The notes under the pieces were generated by a model, which saw only the letters and a program-made list of their open reading frames with translations, had not been told where the DNA came from and did not search any database. A program made the position numbers and the translations under genes. A stretch of 64,000 nt of DNA from Diorhabda sublineata (taxonomy: Eukaryota > Arthropoda > Insecta > Coleoptera > Chrysomelidae), in assembly GCF_026230105.1 (NCBI RefSeq), contig NC_079484.1:6773805-6837804 (forward strand), read 5' to 3'. Positions 38,901-44,717 of this stretch are shown piece by piece (position 1 is the first letter of the stretch; every line of letters begins with the position of its first letter).

Positions 38901-41900
38901 GGTGTTTCATAATGAATGAAAAAAAGAAAAATTTATGTAAACTATAGGAATTTAATTCCAAATTATTTCGTTCCACCAATTAATTAAATACTGAATTTAA
39001 TTTTAATATTTCAGTCAGAAACTCACAACCCATTCGAAAGTCAGCACTTGACGAATGGGATCTTCAATAGTCTGTGTGCGGACAACGACGCAAGCGCAAG
39101 CGATGATGGTGGTCACAATGACTCTAAACAGGTGATGTTAGAACTAGCGGAATTGCGGAGACAAGTACTGTTTCTTCAAGGACAACTAGAAGATAGAGAA
39201 AAAACTGTACAAAATCTTCAGCAACAGATGTTGCGGCTCGCAGAAGATAATTACCATGCTAATTCGGCACCAGCTTCTACCACATGTGAAAGTCAAACAT
39301 GTAACGCAGCTACACAAACAGAAAGGGTGAGTTTTAAACAAACTTACCAATAATTATTTATCTAAAAGTTTCACATCGCCTTAAATCCAGCTACTTAATA
39401 TGAAAAGCTTGCTGGAACAAGTTAGTCTAATAAGCTGTTTCCAGGAAAATTCCATCAGCATTTTGCAGTATCGTGTAATGTTCTTTTCCTCTTGAAATTA
39501 TTTTCTACCTTGTCTAATAGAGTGATTTTTCTTTGGAATGTATTTTTTCCATACGATTTGTATCGAGCTTATGAAATACTCAATATATTAAGTTTTTTGT
39601 CTTTAAGATTCGACCAATTTCGGCGGGTCCTTCGCTTCTTAATGGATCACCAGTCGATGGTAGCGCTGGGTCCTTAGTCAGGTAAAAATAATAAACTTTT
39701 TATAGCACATTTAGCACAATTCATTTACATCTCATCTTCATCACTCGCATTTACACTTTCTTTCCATCATCAACTTTTAATCTCATTAGTTTAAGTATAA
39801 TTCATGTATGCACAAATTTTTAAATTAATTACTTTAAGATCAAAATCGTTAGACCTTTTTGGTTCTAATATAAATAATGTCAATCAATCCAGAGCAGCTC
39901 TTCTGGCTCATTGAATGTCTTGTAGTCTTATAGAATCAACTTTGATTCTGTGGTCATGCTTTACACTGCCATTAGTCCACTGCACTATATATGAAAATGG
40001 TATTAAATGGATTTGAATATTGGTCATAACAATGCTGGTTAGATTATGTCGAAAAACTAAACGATTAAAAGCTCTGTCTTTCATGGTTTGTTCAATTCCA
40101 GCTCTTTGAGTGTTTTTTTCGTCTCCTTCTATTGTGCGTTTTAATACATCAATGCTTTCTTCGACCACCTGTTCTGCTCCATCCTCTTCACATGTCCGTA
40201 CCAGAGCAGTTGCTAAGTTCTCTCTGAAGTCCTGTATACTCGACCAGTTCTTCGTCGTATATCTTTATTCCGTATATGCTCTGTTATGGAATCTTGTACG
40301 ATCTTCTTAAGTAGTCCATTTCCACAGCCTCTATATTTTTCTTCTGTCTATCTGCTAGTTGCCAGCACTCTAATCCATACGTTAAAATAGGTTCCACTAA
40401 GATTTTGTATATTGTCATTTTTGTGTTTAAGTTAATTTTTTCTGACCTCATCAATGAGTTCAGAATTTGTGTAGATTTTGCACTCTACTTCTTATATTGT
40501 CTTTTGATGTTCCATCTTCTAAATTATTTAAATTGTCTAACCCTATTTATTTGCAGTTCGGGGTCTCCTTCTGTGCTTCCTAATCAAACCCCAGCATATA
40601 ATCTGAATCGTCCTCGTCGCCAGCTATAATAACTTGGTCATCTGCGAAAAATAGAGTTGTTAAGCACTTATCCTCTATCTTAATTCCCATTTCCCAACGA
40701 TGTACTCAGAGCTTCTTGAATGTATATTTTAAATAATGTCGGTGATATACTGCACCCTTGTCTCAAACCTTTCGAATGCGAAAATTGTTTTGATAGGGTA
40801 TTTCCCAACTTGTCTACACCTTTTGACTTTTTGAATAGCTCCAACATAAACATTGCTGAAGTTAGATTTCATCATTATATCAAAAAGCGTTTTCAACTGC
40901 ACCGTATCGTAGACCTTTTCGACATCAACAAATCTGATCTGAAATTTAACCACAGACACTGTCTAATATAATAATTTTCCTCTTTTCTATCATAGTATAA
41001 GACCCCTTCTTTTCCAGCAATTTGATTATAATATAATATTGACCTTAAAGTCTTCATCAAGTCCTGACGTTCAATACCCAAAATCTCTTGTAACTTCTAA
41101 ATATCAAAGTCCAAATAATAACACCAAGTTTTGTTAACTAATTTGTTAAAAATAAATTATTGCATTGATTTTGTATTATTTTTTGTTTATGCTGCTCTTG
41201 ATTCTTGCATTCCTCGGCTGGGATAACAGCTTCAGAATCGGGAAGGTAGTATTAGCTGATATGATTCTCGGCATTATAATTTTGTGTAGTTTTAATTTGT
41301 TCTGTTTGTTACATCTGTTATATTCGTGTACGGCAGTGTAAATATGTTGCGGTTATAAGTTTTTTGAAAAATCAAATTCAATTAAAATCGAAAAGAGTAT
41401 TATTTGTCCATATTGTATATATGTTATTAATGTCCAACCATGAAAAATATAATGAGATATTGAACACACTATTCACTATCACTTCACCGATACTCAAAAT
41501 TTCGATAACCAACTTATCATTTCCAGAGTAAAACTTACCTTTCATTGGGTGTGTAGTGTGTACATTTTCAAATTGCAAAAATTTCACGTTAAAATATTCC
41601 ATTTGAAAAATAGTTGGTGCCCAATCTTGAAAACAGTACTCTAAATAAAAATTTTTTATATACGTCACTGACTTCTATGTAAAAATATCTATTATAACTA
41701 ACTTTTATTTTTTTCCTATTTTATATGGGACCTGAAAATTACTTATATCTCCAAAAGTGAACATTTTTATTTTTGCCTTGTATTTCAGGAACAAAAGTAG
41801 TTGGAATATTTCTGTTTGTGGCTTTAATAGTTTAAAAAAAAGAGATACAGGGTCGAAAAACCCGCATGTTTATATCTTCAATAAAAGCTGAGATACAGTG

Positions 41901-44592
41901 CAGTCTCAATCAAAGTGGGACACAGTGTACATCTTATTTTTAGAATGTCATACACACTGCCACCCAAAGGATCCTTTTCTTGCTGTGGTACTGGAGAGGC
42001 TCAGTATTCTCAGCTGATCTTTCAGAAATTTCAGTATTTGGGATCTTCATATTTTATTTAATATACTCCCAGGTGTAATGCTATGGTCTGTGTATACCAG
42101 TACTTGTGTTTTCCTTGTTTTTAGCGTCCCTTATTCTGGTCAAACCAATTTTACGTACTATCCATATTGAACAGCTTACTGCTTAACGGATCTCTCTGTT
42201 TTAATCCTGTGTTTATCTAGAAACATTTTGATATTGTTTGGTTTGCCTTTATCTTTGTTTCTATATGTTCGATTTTCATTTTGTTTAGTATACAACTTGA
42301 AAATAGTGAATACTAAGCCTCAAAGAGAATGTAGATAAAGGTTTTGACATCTACATAGCAGAATTTGCACTTTGTATCTTCTGCTAAATCTTCTCCAAGT
42401 GTCCATTGAGGCGGCATTACCCCTAAAAAATTCGTAGTGTTCTTACGTTCAATAAATCTTTGGTTATAGGTTCCCAATAATATCTTTGCCTGTCTCCCCC
42501 TGTTAATTGTTGTTTAACTGAATTTTTCCCTATCTTCCATTTCTGGTGTTTGCTCTATTGCCTTGTAGCCGATTCCACAAAAAGGTTCAGTTTCTGTGAT
42601 GGGTTTATCCTCCCCTACTTTAGCTTGTGTTTTCCATATTCCATTTCCTTCCACTCCAGAAGAAAGATAGAGCCAAAAATGAGTTAACGCTAGACAAATA
42701 ATATTCTTCGTGTTACTGTTTTAATATCTAATGTATGTTTTTTGGTAGAGATTTTACGAACAAGCTTTTTTAATTTATATGAATATAGTTTTTTTAAATA
42801 AAATATTGAATTTTTGTATTAAATCACTTAGAACCTTTTTTTTATTTTTGTCTGTTGTCACAGTACTTTAAGAAACTCCAGGTACTCTAGGATAGGTCAA
42901 ATAAATTAAAATTATAGTCCTGACATATTTGAACGTCTTCCTAATTGTAGGTAACTACTTCTTGGTACTGTATGTTCCAATATGCCTTGAATTCATTAAT
43001 TTGGGAATTAAATCATTCAAACATATTTACTTTTCATTTTTATTAAAATTATTTTTCCTTAGTAATATTTTTCATGTTTAAACGATTATTGTTATTTCTC
43101 AAAACAATTATTTTGTGCCATTTGACCTACTTTTTTCAGAATTCATAACCTCTGGAGAGAGATAGCGAAAATCACAGAATAATTTGGTATCTACAACACA
43201 AGATCTTTTTATTTTTCTCCAAATTGTTTATTTAAATTTTTTTACTTTAAATTTTTTGTTAAACTGTTTTTCAATTGAGTAACAATAGTTTTTTTATCAC
43301 AGAAAGAATAATATGGTATTAATATCACAAGATCTCTTTAGTTTTCTCCAAATTAATCATAAACTTTCTTACTTTTCATTTTGTTAAATTTACTTTAGTT
43401 TGTGAAAAAATGAGAAATATCTAGACAAATAACTAATATACTGTGAAATTGTTGATAATTAGTGCAGCACAGATTCATTTTTAATATGTTTCCACTTCAA
43501 TGATATTGGAAATTTGTTGTGTGTATCAAAGAGAAATATAAATCCTCATGAATTTTAATTAAGAGAAAATAACGAGCAAAATTAAGAGTATAATCAAAGA
43601 TATAGCATGTACAATGAACGTTTTTGGATACATATCACTTAAATAAAAAGAAATATTAGGAAGAAAAACATTATTTTAGTAAAACTTTTTGTATTATTGA
43701 CAAGCTGTCTAGTATTAACATATTTTACCCTAATGAGGTTGTTCTGGGAAAGCGTTAATTTTCCTTTAAGTGAAGGGCAAAATGGTTGGGTGATTTCGCA
43801 CATACATAACAGAATTTTATTATATTCAATTTCTTTTAAATCTATTTATGAGTGTAATGGATAAACCGTTGTTCCTTTTGAGTATACAGTGCCTTAAGAT
43901 ATTGTTTTCTGGTCACTTTTGTTGCAAATGCTATTTTCTTACATAAAATTTTGTGTTGATTATCTGTGATTATATATAAATGTTTTTCATTGCTATACAT
44001 TTTTTTACTCATATATTTAGCGTTGATATTTTCTACAATTTTATTAAAAACTTTATCTTCGTATATAAAAATGTCAATTTATTATCTTTATATACATTAA
44101 AATACATGTTAATATGAAATAAAGTGGCCTTATGTATAAATATGATATGCTTAGTTGCAAATATTTGTTTTTCCAGTACTTGTAATAGTTTTTTTATATT
44201 TTACATGCTGCTCTACAGCAATTCCAGGTAAGAATAACCATTCCATTACTTATTGGTCTAGAAGGACCAATAAGTCATTTCATGCCCATTTGAAAGCTTC
44301 GTTCTAATAAGAATTCTTGTTGTAATGTTACTATCTAACTTAACAATACGATTTTTTTTGTTTCAGTGTGACTGAATCCTCATCACCACCGTCACCGAAT
44401 GCCAGAAGGTCGCGACCTCCAACAGCGACATTATCAACTCCTGTTGACTTGACGCCATCGAAAAGATCTGCTTCGAGGCTTTGGAGGCAACCAGGGGAAC
44501 CTCCTTCACCTCAGCGTTACGTCCCAAATTCTACTTCTTCTATACCGAGGCGGGCCCATAGTCGTACTAGAACGCCTGCTTCTACAACGTGA
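2860..44592 (+). CDS. CCSER-like serine-rich coiled-coil protein gene (3' part, 12 exons visible)
   Basis: Twelve exons join in one frame: 2860-3037, 6422-6614, 6955-7201, 7858-8125, 8259-8511, 9462-9668, 10977-11280, 37271-37541, 38852-38875, 39015-39326, 39608-39681 and 44367-44592. Every junction has AG/GT borders and matching phase, giving 851 codons plus TGA. The 5' end lies left of the window. The protein is low-complexity, rich in Ser, Thr, Asp and Pro, with a basic Ser/Arg-rich tail. Exon 10 carries a heptad-like coiled coil (around LAELRRQVLFLQGQLEDREK), preceded by a hydrophobic/basic helix in exon 8 (VVIKTLLLKLRRALNE). This order resembles animal CCSER1/CCSER2 proteins, whose molecular function is poorly defined; I assign the family from memory of its layout and local motifs, not an alignment. 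No catalytic domain or membrane segment is visible. The introns are heavily loaded with repeats. Confidence 0.6.
3180..6190 (+). repeat. Tandem array with a 246-bp higher-order unit (intronic satellite 1)
   Basis: The array is built from subunits of about 30-40 bp based on AAAACTGTTATTTGTAGTG, T-rich on the + strand. In the core, a marker (CTCGGAGTG) recurs with its CGGA at 3701, 3947, 4193, 4439, 4685, 4931, 5177, 5423 and 5669, which is exactly 246 bp each time. Each 246-bp unit holds about seven diverged subunits. The edges (3180-3700 and 5700-6190) have irregular subunits without the 246-bp period, as expected of an array homogenised in its middle. It lies within the intron between exons 3037 and 6422. 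Open frames across it only encode Phe/Leu repeats and are not genes. Confidence 0.95.
6422..6614 (+). CDS. CCSER-like gene, exon 2
   Basis: The acceptor TTTTTCCAG is followed by a phase-0 start and the exon ends at AGTA|GTAAGT in phase 1. It encodes about 64 residues, including LPRPEPIRLIE and an acidic/serine stretch ending EDSGVGSHFS. It lies just 3' of satellite 1. Confidence 0.75.
6955..7201 (+). CDS. CCSER-like gene, exon 3
   Basis: The exon begins after a weak acceptor (TTTTAATCAAG) and ends at AAGAA|GTATGT in phase 2. It encodes about 82 residues with a basic patch (GVRRRRNSHHK) and a DLEDSNDSCDSAS segment. Frame continuity from exon 2 (split AGT serine codon) and into exon 4 supports it despite the poor pyrimidine tract. 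Confidence 0.7.
7858..8125 (+). CDS. CCSER-like gene, exon 4
   Basis: The acceptor ATATTCCAG starts the exon in phase 2 and it ends at TGG|GTAAGA in phase 0. It encodes about 89 residues, charged and serine-rich, with REKTVEYQ-like and SSPPSSDEQEW segments that look like phosphorylatable disordered sequence. Confidence 0.75.
8259..8511 (+). CDS. CCSER-like gene, exon 5
   Basis: The acceptor CATTTTCAG is followed by a phase-0 start. The donor at ACTG|GTAATA gives phase 1, and the next exon restores a glycine codon. It encodes about 84 residues: an acidic serine cluster (SLSSSDESKDKN) followed by a more hydrophobic helix-prone part (STAVIGSALQSLMTSALS). Confidence 0.72.
8690..9310 (-). pseudogene. 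Pogo/Tigger-like (DDE_1) transposase fragment
   Basis: On the minus strand, broken frames read in order: LDETIASTNQQSYKVITQTG (first catalytic Asp region), IPGAPAGTLGLANPSGWMT, ILTIPPYSSAKLQLLDVGVL and FKKTGIYPFDEQIL. These match the order of motifs in pogo/Tigger/jerky-type transposases. The N-terminal DNA-binding part is absent and there are several frameshifts. A TA microsatellite (8828-8900) interrupts it between the last two motifs. It is an old fragment lying in the intron between exons 5 and 6, opposite to the host gene. Confidence 0.7.
8828..8900. repeat. (TA)n microsatellite
   Basis: An almost uninterrupted run of alternating T and A with one phase slip (AATATA near 8870). It sits inside the pogo-like transposase relic. 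Confidence 0.97.
9462..9668 (+). CDS. CCSER-like gene, exon 6
   Basis: The acceptor TTTTTTTAG starts the exon in phase 1, and it ends at CATA|GTAAGA in phase 1. It encodes about 68 residues: SLLDDETLLSPLDSVLSCS, then a Pro/Thr stretch (PTPPTPGTPTNAS) and an acidic end. Confidence 0.75.
9780..10436. other. GC-richer, repeat-like stretch without recognisable coding content
   Basis: This part of the intron between exons 6 and 7 is noticeably less AT-rich than its surroundings, with phrases such as CACCAAGGGCCGATATTC. The composition and its position next to a non-LTR relic (10440-10920) suggest it belongs to the same or another retroelement. I could not identify conserved motifs in it. Confidence 0.35.
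10440..10920 (-). pseudogene. Non-LTR retrotransposon relic, probable RNase H/C-terminal end
   Basis: The minus strand reads an open stretch (YNEEKETIEHLFCQS) followed by LMDVTIYCLEKM. The pattern of acidic residues, EH and Cys resembles the C-terminal end that follows RNase H in jockey/R1-like elements. An 80-codon frame at 10659-10901 is part of the same relic. It is truncated and lies antisense in the intron before exon 7. Confidence 0.5.
10977..11280 (+). CDS. CCSER-like gene, exon 7 (last exon before the 26-kb intron)
   Basis: The acceptor TTATTTGCAG starts the exon in phase 1, and it ends at GAACT|GTAAGC in phase 2. It encodes about 101 residues, including TPKPRRRISSGVESSP and SLDTLSPCESIASDDLMMDF; the SxxSxxSDDLM-type segment is one reason for the CCSER suggestion. 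Its phase-2 end fits exon 8 at 37271, about 26 kb downstream. Confidence 0.75.
11281..12262. other. Start of the 26-kb intron, no recognised element
   Basis: AT-rich sequence between exon 7 and the first candidate alternative exon. I see no repeat, transposon end or further exon. If 12263 is a first exon, its promoter would lie in the last few hundred bases here; no clear TATA box or initiator stands out. Confidence 0.4.
12263..12444 (+). CDS. Candidate alternative first exon A of the CCSER-like gene
   Basis: An ATG at 12263 opens a 60-codon frame (starts MSILFDYFKRCSRQ) ending at a strong donor, AAGGG|GTAAGT, in phase 2. The next acceptor in the gene, at 37271, needs exactly phase 2. Joined to exons 8-12 it would give 362 residues. 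No good acceptor precedes the ATG, so I read it as a first exon with its own promoter rather than a cassette. The encoded sequence is polar and rich in Gln, Ser and Glu and resembles nothing I know. Confidence 0.5.
12590..13900 (-). repeat. Two diverged tandem copies of a non-LTR 3' end
   Basis: Sequence from about 12590 recurs from about 13370, roughly 770 bp on. Shared blocks include ATAAAATATTTGATTCTAAA (12766 and 13540) and the stretch TTGATGAAATTCTTTGTATT. In the second copy the minus strand encodes GRSRKRWYDCLFGDKK, resembling the C-terminal tail of a LINE ORF2. Both copies are decayed, with many small indels. Confidence 0.55.
13900..14735. other. Intronic AT-rich sequence
   Basis: I recognise no exon, transposon terminus or tandem repeat in this stretch of the long intron. 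Confidence 0.3.
14740..15260 (+). repeat. Three copies of a short reverse-transcriptase segment
   Basis: A segment of about 75 bp occurs three times (near 14745, 14945 and 15185) with 200-240-bp spacing. Each copy reads, on the + strand, a form of GNLKAAFDTVRGQK, the motif around the first catalytic Asp of non-LTR reverse transcriptases; the first copy has a stop after AFDRV. The spacers also partly resemble one another (CAACCRATMAAAGTATTAAG). This looks like repeated duplication of one small LINE piece rather than three insertions. Confidence 0.6.
15260..16490. other. Intronic AT-rich sequence
   Basis: No recognised exon, transposon end or tandem structure is visible between the LINE pieces and satellite 2. 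Confidence 0.3.
16490..17935 (+). repeat. Tandem array with a 520-bp higher-order period (intronic satellite 2)
   Basis: Subunits of about 35-40 bp based on AAAAACAAATGACAGTT alternate with shorter variants (AAATGATGATGAGACAGTC). Variant markers recur at 520 bp: TTCGTTTTTGAAAAG at 16641 and 17161, 16849 and 17369, 16991 and 17511. About two to three higher-order units are present, with irregular edges. The core 14-mer ACAAATGACAGTTT also occurs, in reverse orientation, in satellite 1. The array is A-rich on the + strand and lies in the 26-kb intron. Confidence 0.95.
19100..19194 (+). CDS. Candidate alternative first exon B of the CCSER-like gene
   Basis: An ATG at 19100 opens 31 codons (starts MSNTSTKSIKDSVNNMK) and runs into a donor, AATGG|GTAAGA, in phase 2, matching exon 8. 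The joined protein would have 333 residues. A double GATA motif (GATAAGATAA) lies about 35 bases upstream of the ATG. The frame is short, so the case rests on start, donor and phase together. It could be a chance ATG-donor pair. Confidence 0.4.
19465..19817. mobile_element. MITE with GATTCATAAACT termini
   Basis: Inverted termini start GATTCATAAACTTGCCTTTC and end with the complement of GATTCATAAACTGACTTTCC, flanked by TA at 19463-19464 and 19818-19819. The interior is GC-richer than its surroundings and has no transposase frame. An internal segment (GTAGAAATAGAAAAGAGCCA, near 19593) also occurs at about 17983, just 3' of satellite 2, as a fragment of another copy. TA duplication suggests mobilisation by a Tc1/mariner-type transposase. 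Confidence 0.75.
20292..20851 (+). pseudogene. Relic of an uncharacterised repeat-associated protein family, frameshifted
   Basis: The first frame (20292-20555) reads LIFQRLCFLRKSNDEFRQYF, YELAPYPLSLLDNAGMRKM and TKSTLFDAF; the second (20540-20851), in another frame, continues with VVFDGYSNDGTKVSERNRR and LLGNSKNKNRFINLL. I know these blocks as conserved neighbours in a large uncharacterised family scattered through insect and cnidarian genomes. The VVFDGY start followed by an acidic late motif suggests a PIN-like nuclease fold (inference). About 50 residues normally found between the two parts are missing here, and the late acidic motif is degraded, so the copy is dead. It lies in the long intron. 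Confidence 0.6.
21062..22564. mobile_element. hAT-type element with perfect 8-bp target duplication
   Basis: The ends are CAGTGGCGTGGCGTGG at the left and TAGCTACGCCACTG at the right, fitting the CAGTGGCGTAGCTAG terminus common in hAT elements. The 8-bp direct repeat TTTATATT lies immediately outside both ends (21054-21061 and 22565-22572). The minus strand between 21230 and 21720 shows broken hAT-like fragments (ELYKELQFLVPNIPRSF). From about 21730 to 22400 the minus strand encodes Lys/Glu-rich broken frames that do not look like transposase. The element is non-autonomous. Confidence 0.85.
23189..23619 (-). mobile_element. Internally deleted mariner (DD34D type)
   Basis: Termini CGAGTGCCCTTTTTTTCAAC (left) and the complement of CGAGGGCCATTTTTTTTCAA (right) are flanked by TA on both sides. 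The minus strand encodes an N-terminal mariner helix-turn-helix segment (SAAEIHGRMSRVYGENF, VVREWCRKFKDGR) joined directly to the C-terminal tail (RYDKCLNLFGDYV). The whole catalytic core is missing. The joined frame is still open, so the deletion was nearly in frame. Confidence 0.8.
23691..23775. mobile_element. Half copy of the AACAGTGTGTTCAGTAT MITE family
   Basis: This is a diverged right half (ATTATCGGAATATGCGTTAG to AACAGTGTGTTCAGTATT) of the MITE found whole at 45495-45638. Its left half is missing. Confidence 0.6.
24159..25479 (-). mobile_element. Complete DD41D mariner-like element
   Basis: The element is 1321 bp with 37-bp terminal inverted repeats that match at 36 positions, starting CAGGGTGCGGCAGCATAACT. 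TA duplications lie at 24157-24158 and 25480-25481. It carries one uninterrupted transposase frame on the minus strand. The near-identical termini and intact frame mean a young, possibly still active copy. A degraded relative is at 59945-61047. Confidence 0.93.
24270..25346 (-). CDS. Mariner-like transposase, DD41D (rosa-like group)
   Basis: The enzyme cuts and pastes its own element at TA dinucleotides in the nucleus. The 358-residue protein starts at the ATG at 25346 (MRWNSEERAFAV); the upstream open codons begin only with GTG, so I do not use them. Residues 1-120 are two helix-turn-helix DNA-binding domains. The catalytic triad is visible: D156 in FFSDEAHFH, D248 in WFQQDGATAH and D290 in LTPCDYFLW. 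There are 41 residues between the second and third Asp, against 34 in classical mariner, which defines the DD41D group that includes rosa. No stop or frameshift interrupts it. It is antisense to the host gene within the 26-kb intron. Confidence 0.92.
   Translation of the reverse strand: MRWNSEERAFAVEVYFSSGCSVIATQRAFRNRFNLAPLAPVPDRKSIVTWVTTFRQTASVTRRRTGVPRPIRSPENIELVRTSVLRSPRRSARKHASALGLSDRSVRRILHDDLHFHPYKMAIVQELSERDFNSRRNACEVFLEVVPEDAIVFFSDEAHFHLCGSVNKQNMRYWADTNPRQLHQRPLHSPKVTVWCAIYSRGIIGPWFFEENEVTVTVNSHRYVNMLQEFFFPRLDELDLGDTWFQQDGATAHTSRTSMAVLREHLPERLISIRGDLEWPARSPDLTPCDYFLWGFLKSRVYVNRSRTLQDLKTNIQEEIANITPAMLARVMTNARNRFTQCMENGGRHLTDLIFKTQ
25482..25882. mobile_element. Pogo-like non-autonomous element, copy 1
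   Basis: About 400 bp ending TCCGGATTTAAGATGTTCAA-CTG followed by TA, with a diverged left end (CAATAAAACATCGTAAATCC). It matches 46836-47245 along most of its length (GAACTAATCAGTCCGGATTT, ACTTTATAAACATA). The TIR with ATCCGGA resembles pogo/Tigger ends (inference). Unlike copy 2 it has an extra inverted duplication near the left end: AATCGCTGGGAAAGGATT at 25504 and its complement at about 25541-25558, able to form a hairpin. Confidence 0.75.
26100..26700 (-). pseudogene. Non-LTR reverse-transcriptase fragment
   Basis: The minus strand reads LKQGDSLSTV near 26640, then LVHADDMV near 26560 (the YADD-type catalytic motif), then YVLRINEQKTKYMKM and a VQEFDYLEV segment. This is the canonical order of the RT palm in LINE-type elements. 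It has frameshifts and stops. Confidence 0.8.
26701..28136. other. Intronic sequence without recognised elements
   Basis: No exon or transposon end is apparent. An 89-codon frame at 27508-27777 has no recognisable domain and no flanking splice sites, and I do not call it. The last 50 bases grade into satellite 3. Confidence 0.3.
28137..33055 (+). repeat. 172-bp satellite array with interspersed 72-bp deletion units (intronic satellite 3)
   Basis: Tracking GTAAAGTCGACTCTTAC gives 25 full units of 172 bp and 8 short units of 72 bp between 28137 and 33013, with no other spacing. Each full unit has related subunits: AAAGTCGACTCTTACTG, then TTAGTAAAAGTTGATT (a near-complement of the first), and later AAAGTATACTCTTACTG. 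The 72-bp unit is the start of the full unit fused to its third part at the shared ACTCTTACTG, exactly a 100-bp deletion. Unit order shows longer periods of 588 bp (three full plus one short) and 1176 bp. Copies are nearly identical, so homogenisation is recent. Confidence 0.97.
33071..33086. repeat. 16-bp perfect palindrome next to satellite 3
   Basis: GGGATGCTAGCATCCC is its own complement and lies just beyond the last satellite unit. It may be a chance or a transposon end. Confidence 0.6.
33087..34700. other. Intronic sequence with a possible LINE tail
   Basis: Mostly AT-rich and unrecognised. Around 34260-34400 the text GGTGGTCTTCCTCTGAAC resembles, on the minus strand, the RPPTTW-type end of LINE ORF2 proteins, but the piece is too short and broken to be sure. 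Confidence 0.3.
34703..35702 (-). mobile_element. Tc1-like transposon, internally deleted, copy 1
   Basis: Ends CTACCGGTCAAAAGTTTTTG (left) and the complement of AAAACCGGTCAAAG (right) fit Tc1-like termini. The minus strand encodes the N-terminal DNA-binding segment (RDRRLTGPEIAAQIN) fused by deletion to the region around MSQSLRFL, and farther on LQSPDLNPIELL, the last catalytic block of DD34E enzymes. The frame is broken, so it is non-autonomous. Confidence 0.8.
35703..36809. other. Intronic sequence before candidate first exon C
   Basis: AT-rich; no transposon ends or exons recognised. If exon C at 36810 is a first exon, its promoter should lie in the last few hundred bases; no distinct core-promoter motif is evident. 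Confidence 0.3.
36810..36943 (+). CDS. Candidate alternative first exon C of the CCSER-like gene
   Basis: An ATG at 36810 opens 44 codons (starts MKNGTIIRTNRTTELRYKR) and ends at TCTAC|GTAGGT in phase 2. It lies only 327 bp before exon 8 and fits it in frame, giving a 346-residue protein. The peptide is basic and Ser/Thr-rich, like the rest of the gene and unlike random intron. With no clear acceptor upstream, a first exon is the best reading; an internal exon with a weak acceptor remains possible. Confidence 0.55.
37271..37541 (+). CDS. CCSER-like gene, exon 8
   Basis: The acceptor TTATTTTCAG starts the exon in phase 2, and it ends at AACGAG|GTTAGT in phase 0. It encodes about 91 residues: a Ser/Thr/Arg-rich start (TTTSRSRLLSSRVS), SPKSIARVTRPS, then DIVVIKTLLLKLRRALNE, a likely amphipathic helix leading to the coiled coil. 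All four phase-2 upstream exons (11280, 12444, 19194, 36943) can join here. Confidence 0.8.
38040..38600 (+). pseudogene. Mariner (DD34D) transposase relic
   Basis: The + strand reads TMDEMWIHHFTPKGKEQ-like text in broken frames, then GIIFINYLVKGKTIDGEL, then VLFHQDNAPAHKSVV and YSLDLAPSDKFLFPDLKK. There are 34 residues between the Asp of HQDN and that of APSD, so it is a classical mariner like the one in SETMAR. Frameshifts and stops make it inactive, and the N-terminal half is nearly gone. A short inverted pair (AGGTACTTC...GGGA...ATCCTC) lies near 38607 and, on the minus strand, near 37830. Confidence 0.85.
38852..38875 (+). CDS. CCSER-like gene, 24-nt microexon (exon 9)
   Basis: The acceptor TTGCCCTTCAG precedes eight codons, TVEEELLR, and the donor GTAAGT follows. 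Both boundaries are phase 0, so inclusion or skipping keeps the frame. Inclusion inserts eight residues between RRALNE (exon 8) and SETHNPFE (exon 10), right before the coiled coil. Such size and phase are typical of regulated, often neural, microexons (established for other genes; inference here). Confidence 0.65.
39015..39326 (+). CDS. CCSER-like gene, exon 10 (coiled coil)
   Basis: The acceptor TATTTCAG starts the exon in phase 0 and the donor AGG|GTGAGT ends it in phase 0. It encodes 104 residues. After SETHNPFES and an acidic stretch, residues about 35-75 of the exon form a heptad-like coiled coil (MLELAELRRQVLFLQGQL, TVQNLQQQMLRLAED). It ends ATQTER. This is the only strongly structured part of the protein and probably its self-association or partner-binding site (inference). 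Confidence 0.8.
39608..39681 (+). CDS. CCSER-like gene, exon 11
   Basis: The acceptor TGTCTTTAAG starts the exon in phase 0, and it ends at GTCAG|GTAAAA in phase 2. It encodes 24 codons (IRPISAGPSLLNGSPVDGSA). Confidence 0.7.
39900..41090 (-). pseudogene. Non-LTR retrotransposon (LINE) reverse-transcriptase relic
   Basis: The minus strand reads, in order from the right, GLRQGCSISPTLFKIYIQEA (about 40710-40770), LFFADDQVIIAG (40621-40656, the catalytic FADD motif), ILTYGLECWQL and IEAVEMDYLRRS (about 40290-40420). The order and spacing are those of RT palm, thumb and C-terminal region in LINE elements. It contains frameshifts and stops and lies in the last intron of the CCSER-like gene, antisense. 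Confidence 0.88.
41454..41540. mobile_element. Half copy of the AACAGTGTGTTCAGTAT MITE family
   Basis: ATTGAACACACTATTCACTA through AATTTCGATAACCAACTTAT is a diverged left half of the element whole at 45495-45638 and 48171-48343. Confidence 0.5.
41700..44366. other. Last-intron sequence without recognised genes
   Basis: No exon is visible. 43160-43270 and 43297-43400 are two diverged direct copies (AATAATTTGGTATCTACAAC versus AATAATATGGTATTAATATC, each followed by ACAAGATCT and TTTTCTCCAAATT). The middle (41900-42700) is slightly GC-richer and may be an old retroelement, but I saw no diagnostic motif. Confidence 0.35.
44367..44592 (+). CDS. CCSER-like gene, terminal exon 12
   Basis: The acceptor TTGTTTCAG completes an AGT serine codon, and the frame runs 75 codons to TGA at 44590-44592. 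The tail is basic and Pro/Ser/Arg-rich (SPPSPNARRSRPPTATLS, SIPRRAHSRTRTP), typical of a disordered, phosphorylated C-terminus. Confidence 0.8.
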
Positions 44593-44706
44593 TATTATAT
44601 ACTTTTGTCTTAAATTTTTGTTGTGAGGTTTTAGATTGAATTTTAGACGCATTGTAGTAGCAGTTGAAAATGCAGTAATTTTTTTGTCGGGACACAATTG
44701 TCATTC

Positions 44707-44717
44707 AATAAAATAAA
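44707..44717 (+). terminator. Candidate polyadenylation signals of the CCSER-like gene
   Basis: Two overlapping AATAAA hexamers lie about 115-125 bases after the stop codon. A GT-rich region follows near 44730. This would give a short 3' UTR; more distal sites are possible. Confidence 0.5.

Noticed and set aside
40557..40629. A possible alternative last exon after TTTGCAG, reading SGSPSVLPNQTPAYNLNRPR and a stop, in frame with exon 11
   Set aside because: The antisense strand here is the reverse-transcriptase segment right after its FADDQVIIAG motif (40621-40656). The exon-like frame is the shadow of that LINE relic. The exon at 44367 continues the gene's composition and has a better context.
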